Shown: one piece after another, positions 6,731 through 12,585 of the stretch
Layout: each line of letters begins with the position of its first letter
Numbering within the stretch: position 1 is the stretch's first letter
Assembly (NCBI GenBank): GCA_031399165.1
Contig: JANNOO010000012.1
Span: forward strand, 1 to 15,854
Length of the DNA: 15,854 nt
From: JAKFWI01 sp031399165
Lineage (GTDB): Bacteria; Pseudomonadota; Alphaproteobacteria; Caulobacterales; Aquidulcibacteraceae
Direction: 5' to 3'
Made by a program: the position numbers and the translations under genes
The notes under the pieces: generated by a model
Database searches by the model: none
Told to the model about the DNA's origin: nothing
Seen by the model: the letters and a program-made list of their open reading frames with translations, nothing else

Positions 6731-7465
6731 ATGGACAACGCCCTCATGATCGGCATGCAGACCCAGATGGTCTTGCGTCGCCGCATGGAAGCGGTGGCCA
6801 ATAATATCGCCAACGTCGCCACGTCCGGCTTCAAGGCCGACACGTTCACGTTTGAAATGGATGCATCGGAAGCCGCGTCAGATTCGGGCGAGGTCAAAGA
6901 CATCCGGTTCGTCCGCGAAGCGGGCCTAGTGCGCGACATGGCCTCCGGCCCTATCGCCAACACCGGCAATCCGTTTGACGTCGCCATCGACGGCGACGGC
7001 TTCTTCGCCATCCAGGGCGATGACGGCGCCACACAATATACCCGCGACGGCAGCTTCGTGCTCGGCGCCGACGGGCGCCTGATGACGCAATCCGGGCACG
7101 CCGTGCTCGGCGAATCCGGCGCGCCGCTGGTGTTCGATCTGCGCGGCGAGCAGCCCGTGATCGACAAAACCGGCTCGATCAGCATCGCCGGCGTCGAAGC
7201 CGGCAAACTCGGCGTATTCGAGTTCGAAGCGCCCGAGGGGCTCGAAAAAGTCGGTTACAATGCCTATGCGCCGGGCGATCAGGCCGCAATTGCTTCGGCC
7301 GAATCGCGCGTTATCCAGGGCGCGCTCGAAGGGTCGAACGTCAAAGCCGTCGTCGAACTGACCCGCCTGATCGAAATCTCACGAGCCTACGAATCGGCTT
7401 CGCGCATGGTCAGCGGCGAAGACGAACTTCGCAAATCCGCGATCGAAAAACTGGGCCGCGCATGA
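6731..7465 (+). CDS. flgF: Flagellar basal-body rod protein FlgF
   Basis: FlgF is a proximal rod subunit exported through the flagellar type III apparatus. The 244-residue product has the N-terminal rod signature 'ANNIANVATSGFKAD' (about residues 23-37), the central FlgE/F/G-like fold with 'GNPFDVAIDGDGFFAIQGDDG' split across about 78-98, and the C-terminal rod motif 'LEGSNVKAVVELTRLIEISR' followed by 'AYESASRMVS'. Length and order fit FlgF rather than FlgG, which follows directly. GGAG stands 6 nt before the ATG. It is the first gene of the flgF-G-A-H operon behind the sigma-54 promoter. Confidence 0.96.
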   Translation: MDNALMIGMQTQMVLRRRMEAVANNIANVATSGFKADTFTFEMDASEAASDSGEVKDIRFVREAGLVRDMASGPIANTGNPFDVAIDGDGFFAIQGDDGATQYTRDGSFVLGADGRLMTQSGHAVLGESGAPLVFDLRGEQPVIDKTGSISIAGVEAGKLGVFEFEAPEGLEKVGYNAYAPGDQAAIASAESRVIQGALEGSNVKAVVELTRLIEISRAYESASRMVSGEDELRKSAIEKLGRA

Positions 7466-7508
7466 AGCCCGCCATCCCCCTTCCGTTCTTGCCTGAGGAA
7501 AACTCGTA

Positions 7509-8294
7509 ATGCGCTCCCTGTCGATCGCCGCCACGGGCATGATGGCCCAGCAGCTCAACGTCGAAGTCATTTCGAACAATATCGCGAACATGAACACGAC
7601 GGGGTTCAAGCGTCAGCGCGCCCAGTTCGAAGATCTGCTGTACCAGAGCACGCAGAAGCCGGGCGCCACAACGTCGGCCAATGGCAATGTGGCGCCGATG
7701 GGTATTCAGGTCGGCGTCGGCGTGAAGCCCGGTTCGGTGGGACGCATCACCGAGCAAGGCAATCTCGTGGAGAGCGGCAACCAGTACGACATGGCCATTT
7801 CCGGCAGCGGCTATCTGCAGGTTCTGCTGCCCTCCGGCGAGACGGCGTATACGCGCGCGGGTAATCTCGGCGTCAGCGCCGAAGGCACGCTGGTGACGTC
7901 CGAAGGCTACACCGTCGACCCGGCCGTCACGATCCCGGCCGGCGCGACCGCCGTGACGATCTCGCGCGATGGCGTCGTCTCGGCGACGGTCTCGGGCTCG
8001 ACGACGCCGACCACAATCGGCCAGATCGAGCTGGCGGGCTTCGTTAATCCGGCCGGCCTCGAAGCGCTTGGCGACAACATGTTCAAAGAAACCGCCGCGT
8101 CAGGCGCGCCCACCAGCGCGACTCCGGGTACAGATGGACTCGGCACACTGATGCAGGGTTTTCTTGAAACGTCGAATGTCAACGCGGTCGAGGAAATTTC
8201 CGCGCTGATCGTGGCGCAGCGCGCCTACGAAATGAACGCCAAGGTAATCACCGCCTCGGACGAGATGCTGCAGGCAGCGTCGCAAGTACGCTAG
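7509..8294 (+). CDS. flgG: Flagellar basal-body distal rod protein FlgG
   Basis: FlgG forms the distal rod that passes through the P and L rings. The 261-residue product, the usual family length, begins 'MRSLSIAATGMMAQQLNVEV', has the rod signature 'SNNIANMNTTGFKRQRAQFE' (about residues 22-41), a central 'LVESGNQYDMAISGSGYLQV', and the C-terminal 'LETSNVNAVEEISALIVAQR' leading to 'AYEMNAKVITASDEML'. It follows flgF after 43 bp, with GAGGA as ribosome site about 10 nt before the ATG, and precedes flgA by 17 bp. It is probably on the same transcript. Confidence 0.97.
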   Translation: MRSLSIAATGMMAQQLNVEVISNNIANMNTTGFKRQRAQFEDLLYQSTQKPGATTSANGNVAPMGIQVGVGVKPGSVGRITEQGNLVESGNQYDMAISGSGYLQVLLPSGETAYTRAGNLGVSAEGTLVTSEGYTVDPAVTIPAGATAVTISRDGVVSATVSGSTTPTTIGQIELAGFVNPAGLEALGDNMFKETAASGAPTSATPGTDGLGTLMQGFLETSNVNAVEEISALIVAQRAYEMNAKVITASDEMLQAASQVR

Positions 8295-8311
8295 GCTAGA
8301 GGGAGAAGATC

Positions 8312-8851
8312 ATGGCCGCACGATTGATAAAGGCTTGCCTCGCCGCTTCGATCATGACGATCGCGCTGGCTGGCGCCGCATGGGCGCGCCCGGTAGAGCT
8401 GAAAAGCCAGATCCACTGCGCCGGCCCCGCCGTCACGCTCGGCGACGTGTTCGTCAACGCCGGAGAGATGAGCGGCCGGGCCGTTGCGCCCGCCCCCGCG
8501 GCCGGCACGCGAACAACGTTTTCGGCGCGGTTCCTCGCAGCCGCAGCGGCGGCCGCCGGTCTCGAATGGGCGCCGCCTGCCGGGATGGAAAAGATCACCG
8601 TGTTCGGCGCCGGCGCGGCGCGCACGCAACAAGCGTCCTTCGCGGGCGCAACGCCCGCCGTCAGGCGCGGCGACACGGTCACGATGGTTTACGTTGCGCC
8701 CGGCCTGCAACTCACCACGCGCGCCAAGGCGATGAACGATGGCGGCGTGGGCGACACGGTGCGGCTGACCAATCTGCAATCAAACAAGGTCGTCGATGCG
8801 GTCGTGACCGGCCCTGGCGCTGCGGCGATCAAGGCCGCCCAAACCTTCTGA
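8312..8851 (+). CDS. flgA: Flagellar basal body P-ring formation protein FlgA (SAF domain)
   Basis: FlgA is the periplasmic chaperone for assembly of the FlgI P-ring. The product has 179 residues with a signal peptide (1-25, ending GAAWA). An N-terminal domain contains 'CAGPAVTLGDVF' (about 33-44). The C-terminal SAF domain (about 115-178) includes 'RRGDTVTMVYVAPGLQLTTR', 'AMNDGGVGDTVRLTN' and 'SNKVVDAVVTGPG', which is typical FlgA. It is somewhat shorter than the enterobacterial protein (about 220). GGGAGA lies just before the ATG. It sits between flgG and flgH, a common alphaproteobacterial order. Confidence 0.93.
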   Translation: MAARLIKACLAASIMTIALAGAAWARPVELKSQIHCAGPAVTLGDVFVNAGEMSGRAVAPAPAAGTRTTFSARFLAAAAAAAGLEWAPPAGMEKITVFGAGAARTQQASFAGATPAVRRGDTVTMVYVAPGLQLTTRAKAMNDGGVGDTVRLTNLQSNKVVDAVVTGPGAAAIKAAQTF

Positions 8852-8883
8852 TAGAAGACAATCTGACAAGTGGACAGACATTA

Positions 8884-9621
8884 ATGGCCCATCGTTACGC
8901 AGCTCCCTTGCTCGCGCTTGCAGCGCTCGGCGGCTGCGCGAGCGTCAAAGATTCGCTACGCGTGACGCCGCAATTGTCTCCCGTGGGGATGGGGCCGCCG
9001 CTGACCACGCCGGCGCCAACCGGACTGCCGATGCCGCCAGTGCAGGAGCAACGCTACGCCGCCAACTCGCTCTGGCGCGCCGGCGCGCGCACGTTTTTCA
9101 ACGATCAGCGCGCCGCGCGCGCGGGCGATCTGTTGACCGTGAAAATCCAGATCGACGACAGCGCGCAGGTCAGCAATTCGACTGACCGCTCGCGCACATC
9201 GTCAACGTCGTCCGGCGTGACGAATTTCCTCGGCCTTGAAGGCACGATCTCGCGCGCCCTTCCCGGCGGCGCGGTCGATACGGCCAATCTGATCAATGGC
9301 GAAGGCGACACCAGCATGGCCGGCGCCGGCGCGGTGAACCGTCAGGAAAGAATTGAGCTGACGATGGCCGCGATGGTCACGCAGGTGCTGCCGAACGGCA
9401 ATCTGGCGATCGCCGGACGCCAGGAAGTGCGCGTGAACAACGAATTGCGCGAATTGACAGTGGCCGGGATCATCCGCCCGGAGGACATCGCGTCCGACAA
9501 CACGATCCGCAACAGCCAGATCGCCGAAGCCCGCATCTCCTATGGCGGGCGCGGCGTCATCTCAACCGTGCAAAAGCCCGCCTGGGGCCAGCGCATCAGC
9601 GACGCGATCAGCCCGTTCTGA
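8884..9621 (+). CDS. flgH: Flagellar L-ring lipoprotein FlgH
   Basis: FlgH forms the outer-membrane L-ring. The 245-residue product has a lipoprotein signal with lipobox L15-G16-G17-C18, a Pro-rich stretch (28-55) and the FlgH core: 'SLWRAGARTFFNDQRAARAG', 'DLLTVKIQIDDSAQVSNSTD', 'GAVNRQERIELTMAAMVTQV', 'LPNGNLAIAGRQEVRVNNE', and a C-terminal 'AEARISYGGRGVISTVQKPA' plus 'WGQRISDAISPF', all hallmark segments. The open frame extends far upstream through flgA in another frame. The ATG at 8884 is chosen because the signal peptide starts there. It is 32 bp after flgA. Confidence 0.97.
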   Translation: MAHRYAAPLLALAALGGCASVKDSLRVTPQLSPVGMGPPLTTPAPTGLPMPPVQEQRYAANSLWRAGARTFFNDQRAARAGDLLTVKIQIDDSAQVSNSTDRSRTSSTSSGVTNFLGLEGTISRALPGGAVDTANLINGEGDTSMAGAGAVNRQERIELTMAAMVTQVLPNGNLAIAGRQEVRVNNELRELTVAGIIRPEDIASDNTIRNSQIAEARISYGGRGVISTVQKPAWGQRISDAISPF

Positions 9622-9634
9622 TAAGGCGGAATTT

Positions 9635-10390
9635 ATGCTTCGGCGAGATTTCATAGCCGCGACGGCAGCAATGTTCTCGACGGGATGCGCAGGCCCCGGA
9701 AGTCAATCGTTCAATTTCCGATTCAAGTTGGTCGTGCGGGAAAACGACAAGCTGCATGAAGGTTCAAGCGTAATTCGGACCACTTGGAACGATCAGCGGA
9801 ACTCGATCGCCAGTGCTTCGTCAGGACTTAGTTTTTCCGTCACCACCGTTGGCGAAGCGCCGTTCGTCAGTATTGGGAATCGCGGCCTTCTTTTTGGTTT
9901 GCTGACAAAGCTCTTCTACGGCAGTAACCCGGATGAGATCGGGCAAGATCGTCGTTATCCTGGAAGAATGCTGGTGAAAACGCTGAGTGAGCGTTGGCCT
10001 GGCACGTGGCTGGCTGCGGAACGTGATCTCGAAAAAGTACCAGATATTCTGCGACGGGTGTCCGCCGTAAATGATGAAGTGGACCTAGTCCGCGACGACT
10101 ACCCTACGCTCGTCCGTTTTCGTGACACGAACGATCCGACCTCCGTCGAGTTGGTCGATCCACTGAATTTGCCAGCGCAATTTGGATCAGACGTCTCGCT
10201 TCAGCGATGTTCGGTTCAGCTTGTGCAAGAGAATGTCACAAGAACGATCGACAAGACGCTTCCGTGGCTTGCAACGCTAAGGAATAGCGGCATCAATAAT
10301 CGTTTAGGGCCTGCTATGGGCAAACGCGGCGACCCACAATACTTCCCACATTTGCTTACAGATGAGTTTTTCGCCAGGAGCGGCTCATGA
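9635..10390 (+). CDS. Unrecognised predicted Tat/lipoprotein downstream of flgH
   Basis: The product has 251 residues and I cannot assign a function. The N-terminus has a twin-arginine-like motif R3-R4-D-F-I followed by a hydrophobic stretch and S15-T16-G17-C18. This suggests an exported, possibly Tat-dependent lipoprotein, although Ser at -3 is not a standard lipobox. The following segment 'FNFRFKLVVRENDKLHEGSS' with 'VIRTTW', then 'GEAPFVSIGNRGLLFGLLTK', looks like an architecture I recall from uncharacterised proteobacterial proteins. It lies 13 bp behind flgH with an AAGGCGGA ribosome site, so it could ride on the flagellar transcript. Its codon use is clearly more AT-rich than flgH or flgG (for example Cgt, Aga, Tta and Gta codons), which suggests recent acquisition. 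An antitoxin remnant and repeats follow it. Confidence 0.7.
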   Translation: MLRRDFIAATAAMFSTGCAGPGSQSFNFRFKLVVRENDKLHEGSSVIRTTWNDQRNSIASASSGLSFSVTTVGEAPFVSIGNRGLLFGLLTKLFYGSNPDEIGQDRRYPGRMLVKTLSERWPGTWLAAERDLEKVPDILRRVSAVNDEVDLVRDDYPTLVRFRDTNDPTSVELVDPLNLPAQFGSDVSLQRCSVQLVQENVTRTIDKTLPWLATLRNSGINNRLGPAMGKRGDPQYFPHLLTDEFFARSGS

Positions 10391-10403
10391 ATCGATCCTG
10401 CCG

Positions 10404-10524
10404 CTCAAGCCGCGTCGAGATGGATTGCCGCGAAGGCGCGCTTTTTGTTCGGCTTGACGACAATATCGACTTCACAGCCGAGACGCGTAAGCAGCACCAT
10501 CAGGCTCGACGAACAAGTCGCGAA
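10404..10524 (-). pseudogene. C-terminal remnant of an XRE-family (HigA-like) antitoxin/regulator
   Basis: The minus strand reads 'FATCSSSLMVLLTRLGCEVD' then 'IVVKPNKKRAFAAIHLDAA' and a TGA stop (10404-10406). The pattern 'FS.drLm.lLtrLG.dVeIvVkP' is the C-terminal tail of XRE-type helix-turn-helix antitoxin-like proteins. No helix-turn-helix lies upstream: beyond about 10533 the sequence is the palindromic repeat. It is therefore a stub of about 40 residues, apparently cut off by the repeat. There is no start codon or partner toxin in the window. Confidence 0.55.
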
Positions 10525-10543
10525 ACTGCCCCCTGAATTGATC

Positions 10544-10683
10544 CTCCCTTCTCCCCTTGTGGGAGAAGGTGGATCGCGCGTCAGCGCGAGACGGATGAGG
10601 GGTGTTAGCGACGACTTTGAAAGTTAGCGCCAACACCCCTCACCCGGCGCTTCGCGCCACCCTCTCCCACAAGGGGAGAGGGT
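10544..10683. repeat. Inverted pair of palindromic repeats (REP/BIME-like)
   Basis: Unit 1 (about 10544-10611) contains the stem CCTTCTCCC (10547-10555) with GGGAGAAGG (10561-10569), then a second small palindrome (GCGCG-TCAG-CGCG) and GATGAGGGGTGTTAGCG. Unit 2 (about 10625-10683) is its near reverse complement: AGCGCCAACACCCCTCACCC, GGCGC-TTC-GCGCC, then CCCTCTCCC with GGGGAGAGGG. Together they form a large imperfect hairpin with a short centre (10612-10624). They separate the remnant antitoxin from the DUF2214 gene and may end transcription from either side. Confidence 0.8.
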
Positions 10684-10689
10684 AAAAGC

Positions 10690-11139
10690 TCAGCCAATCC
10701 CGCGCGTCATCAGCGCGGCATTGACCACGATCGCGAGGATCAAAACGCCCTGGATCATCAATAGCCGGCGCACGCCCTTCACCTCTTCGGGCGGCGGCCG
10801 AAAGCTCTCGCTGGCTTTTGCCGCGCGTGACCACGCGATGAACCGCATGGTCGGCCAGGCCGATATGATCCCCACCAGAACGAACAAGCCAATCTTGGTC
10901 CAGAACGTGTGCAGGCCCCAATAATAGCCTTCGCCTTTCAGGCCCCAAAAAATCCGGGCCACGCCCGCTACGATCACCAGGATCGCCGCAATCCCGTAAA
11001 AACGGTCGATCATGCCGAGGCGCTTTATGCCTTCGGCCGTCAGCGGCGCGCGCAGGGCGGCGAATTCAGCGCCGAGCGCTCCGATAAGCAAAAACACCGC
11101 AGCAAAATGCGCCGTGGAGAGTATGGCGTCAGCGATCAT
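10690..11139 (-). CDS. DUF2214 family integral membrane protein
   Basis: The product has 149 residues with four predicted transmembrane helices: about 4-28 (starting ILSTAHFAAVFLLIG), 46-64 (YGIAAILVIVAGVARIFWG), 79-99 (FWTKIGLFVLVGIISAWP) and 126-145 (LMIQGVLILAIVVNAALM). Helix order, the early 'HFxxxF', and the 'GxARIFWGxKG..YY....FWxKIG' middle match the DUF2214 membrane protein family, whose function is unknown. It ends seven bases after the repeat pair and starts 43 bp downstream of the dksA stop on the same strand. Nothing in it points to flagella, so its position here is probably incidental. Confidence 0.8.
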   Translation of the reverse strand: MIADAILSTAHFAAVFLLIGALGAEFAALRAPLTAEGIKRLGMIDRFYGIAAILVIVAGVARIFWGLKGEGYYWGLHTFWTKIGLFVLVGIISAWPTMRFIAWSRAAKASESFRPPPEEVKGVRRLLMIQGVLILAIVVNAALMTRGIG

Positions 11140-11182
11140 GGCGCCGCTTTACCCGAAAACGCCCCGCGCGAACAGCGCCGGC

Positions 11183-11599
11183 CTAGTCCTCGCGATGGAC
11201 GCGCTCGCGCCGCTCGTGGCGCTCCTGGGCTTCGAGCGAAAGCGTCGCGGTCGGGCGCGCTTCCAGCCGCGCGAGGCTGATCGGCTCGCCTGTCTCTTCG
11301 CAATAGCCGTAGGAGCCGTCGTCGATCCGGCGGATGGCTTCGTCGATCTTGGCGATCAGCTTGCGCTGACGATCGCGCGTGCGCAGTTCGAGTGAACGGT
11401 CCGTCTCGCTGGTTGCGCGATCGGCAAGATCGGGTTCGGAAATCGTCTCGTTCTGTAAATTTGCGATCGTGGCGCGCGATTCTTCTAGAATCTCTTGCTT
11501 CCAGGCGATCAGCTTGCGCCGGAAATAGTCCCGCTGCCGCTCATTCATGAACGGTTCTTTTTCGGAAGGACGATACGTATCTGACGCTGTCGAGCCCAT
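11183..11599 (-). CDS. dksA: DksA/TraR-family RNA polymerase-binding transcription factor
   Basis: DksA binds in the RNA polymerase secondary channel and works with ppGpp. The 138-residue product has the alphaproteobacterial DksA N-terminus 'YRPSEKEPFMNERQRDYFRR', the coiled coil with the tip acidic pair D57-L-A-D60 (equivalent to D71/D74 of E. coli) and 'SLELRTRDRQRKLIAKIDEA', and the C-terminal globular part 'YGYCEETGEPISLARLEARP'. Only one of the four zinc cysteines remains (C100); the others are T103, S121 and A124. This single-Cys form is common in alphaproteobacteria. The ATG at 11599 has GGGAAAG about 6 nt upstream, while the upstream ATG at 11614 has no spaced ribosome site. Confidence 0.93.
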   Translation of the reverse strand: MGSTASDTYRPSEKEPFMNERQRDYFRRKLIAWKQEILEESRATIANLQNETISEPDLADRATSETDRSLELRTRDRQRKLIAKIDEAIRRIDDGSYGYCEETGEPISLARLEARPTATLSLEAQERHERRERVHRED

Positions 11600-11638
11600 G
11601 AGACTTTCCCGCATCCGCCTGGATCAATCTGGCGCGGC

Positions 11639-11666
11639 TTATAACGCCCGGCCATTGGGGCGGCAA
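11639..11666 (-). promoter_or_regulatory. Possible housekeeping promoter for dksA
   Basis: On the minus strand TTGCCG (11666-11661), a 16-nt spacer, then TTATAA (11644-11639), 40 bp before the dksA ATG. The -10 is the only AT-rich hexamer in a GC-rich gap. The match is moderate and unsupported by anything else. Confidence 0.3.
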
Positions 11667-11724
11667 TGAAGCAAACCACAGGCCAGAGCGCCTATACCGT
11701 GATAGTGCACCCGGCCGGGGGCGC

Positions 11725-12150
11725 TCAGGACCGGAAACGGTTTCGATCGGCCATTTCCAGCTTCGCAAGCTCGACAGCGGCGCGAACGTCGATCTCGTCG
11801 AGGACGGAATCGAGGCCGGGATCGCCGGTTCGCTCCACATCTTTCTGTAAAGCCGCCAGCGTCAGCCGCGCCGCATGGGGCGCCGCGCCGTCGAGATGGG
11901 CGCGGGCGAGCGCCTCTAGCGCATCGAGAGTTTTACCGCCCCGCCGCGCCTGGCGCCCGCGTCTTTGGGGATCAAATCCCTGCCCCTGTAGCGCAAGGAT
12001 TGTGTCGAGCGGCGCAGCGGCGCGCACCCCGGCGCTGGGCGTCGATGCGGTTGCGCTTTCGGCCGGCAGGCTGAACCCCGCGCCAGCGCTGCCCCCGGCC
12101 TTGCGCGCGCCAGTGGAGCCGCCAACGGAACGGGGCCCTTCGATCTTCAT
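11725..12150 (-). CDS. fliX: Flagellar assembly/regulatory protein FliX
   Basis: In Caulobacter FliX couples completion of the basal body to gene expression by controlling FlbD, the sigma-54 activator. The 141-residue product begins 'MKIEGPRSVGGSTGARKAGG', the typical FliX opening, followed by a low-complexity Ala/Ser/Pro part to about residue 45. The conserved C-terminal half has 'LDALEALARAHLDG', 'LTLAALQKDVERTGDPGLDS' and 'VLDEIDVRAAVELAKLEMAD'. It is transcribed away from the flgI side, as in Caulobacter. A TTAATCAT element on the minus strand about 35 bp before its ATG resembles a CtrA half-site (TTAACCAT) but is weak. Its presence fits the sigma-54 promoter seen before flgF. Confidence 0.92.
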   Translation of the reverse strand: MKIEGPRSVGGSTGARKAGGSAGAGFSLPAESATASTPSAGVRAAAPLDTILALQGQGFDPQRRGRQARRGGKTLDALEALARAHLDGAAPHAARLTLAALQKDVERTGDPGLDSVLDEIDVRAAVELAKLEMADRNRFRS

Positions 12151-12260
12151 GGCGCCAGCGTGCGCCGAAGCGCTTGCTTGATGATTAACGGAACGGCGCC
12201 AGGCCGCCGGAACCTACGAACCCCGCCCCCGTTCTTTGCTAGGCAACATAGGAGCGTTTC

Positions 12261-12461
12261 ATGAGGGCGATTTTCAAGGCGGCGGCGGTGCTTGGTCTGG
12301 CGGCTGGCTTGTCCGCGTGCGGCCACGGTGTTGAGCAGAAGGCCGCTACCGGCGCCGCCACGGGGCTCGTGGTCGGCGGTCCAATCGGCGCCGCAGTGGG
12401 CGCGGGCGTCGGCGTCGCGACGCAAAAGGCCGAAAACGAAGGCGCTGTCCCAAAGCAATAA
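12261..12461 (+). CDS. Small glycine-zipper lipoprotein between fliX and flgI
   Basis: The product has 66 residues. A lipoprotein signal ends in lipobox L17-S18-A19-C20. The mature part is a glycine-zipper of the YMGG/17-kDa-antigen kind ('ATGAATGLVVGGPIGAAVGA', then 'GVGVATQKAE', about residues 29-57). Such short proteins sit in or under the outer membrane, and their roles are mostly unknown. AGGAG stands 6 nt before the ATG. It lies on the same strand as flgI but is separated from it by a hairpin, so co-transcription is uncertain. Confidence 0.8.
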   Translation: MRAIFKAAAVLGLAAGLSACGHGVEQKAATGAATGLVVGGPIGAAVGAGVGVATQKAENEGAVPKQ

Positions 12462-12479
12462 GTTCCGCATCGGCCGCCG

Positions 12480-12504
12480 CCACCCGGCTAAATTTGCCGG
12501 GTGG
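12480..12504. terminator. Strong hairpin after the small lipoprotein gene (terminator-like)
   Basis: CCACCCGGC (12480-12488), loop TAAATTT (12489-12495), GCCGGGTGG (12496-12504): a perfect 9-bp GC-rich stem 18 bp after the lipoprotein stop. There is no T run behind it, so it is at best a weak intrinsic terminator or an attenuator/RNA-stability element. Confidence 0.4.
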
Positions 12505-12577
12505 GAGCGGTTCTCCCCTCTGACATCCATGGCGCACAAGGGCTTTGGAGCGGCCCGATTTTCGCATGCGCGCAGGT

Positions 12578-12585
12578 ATGGTTAA
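12578..12585 (-). promoter_or_regulatory. TTAACCAT (CtrA-type half-site) overlapping a candidate flgI start
   Basis: The plus-strand ATGGTTAA is the reverse complement of TTAACCAT, the same 8-mer found ahead of fliL. Here it coincides with one candidate flgI start codon. If it is a real binding site, the GTG at 12605 would be the better start. It could equally be coding sequence only. Confidence 0.2.

Noticed and set aside
8335..8883. Upstream extension of the flgH frame through flgA
   Set aside because: The translation before 8884 is Arg-rich and shadows flgA. FlgH has a proper lipoprotein signal starting at 8884.
10445..10627. Plus-strand small open frame across the antitoxin remnant and repeat
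   Set aside because: It reads through the palindromic repeat and has no recognisable content. The minus-strand reading gives an antitoxin-like pattern instead.
11666..12181. Plus-strand open frame of 171 codons over fliX
   Set aside because: It is antisense to FliX along most of its length, has Ser/Arg/Ala-rich low-complexity content and no supported ribosome site.
12242..12255. GG-N10-GC spacing resembling a sigma-54 promoter
   Set aside because: It overlaps the ribosome site of the small lipoprotein and ends six bases before its ATG, leaving no room for a leader, and the flanking bases do not match the consensus.
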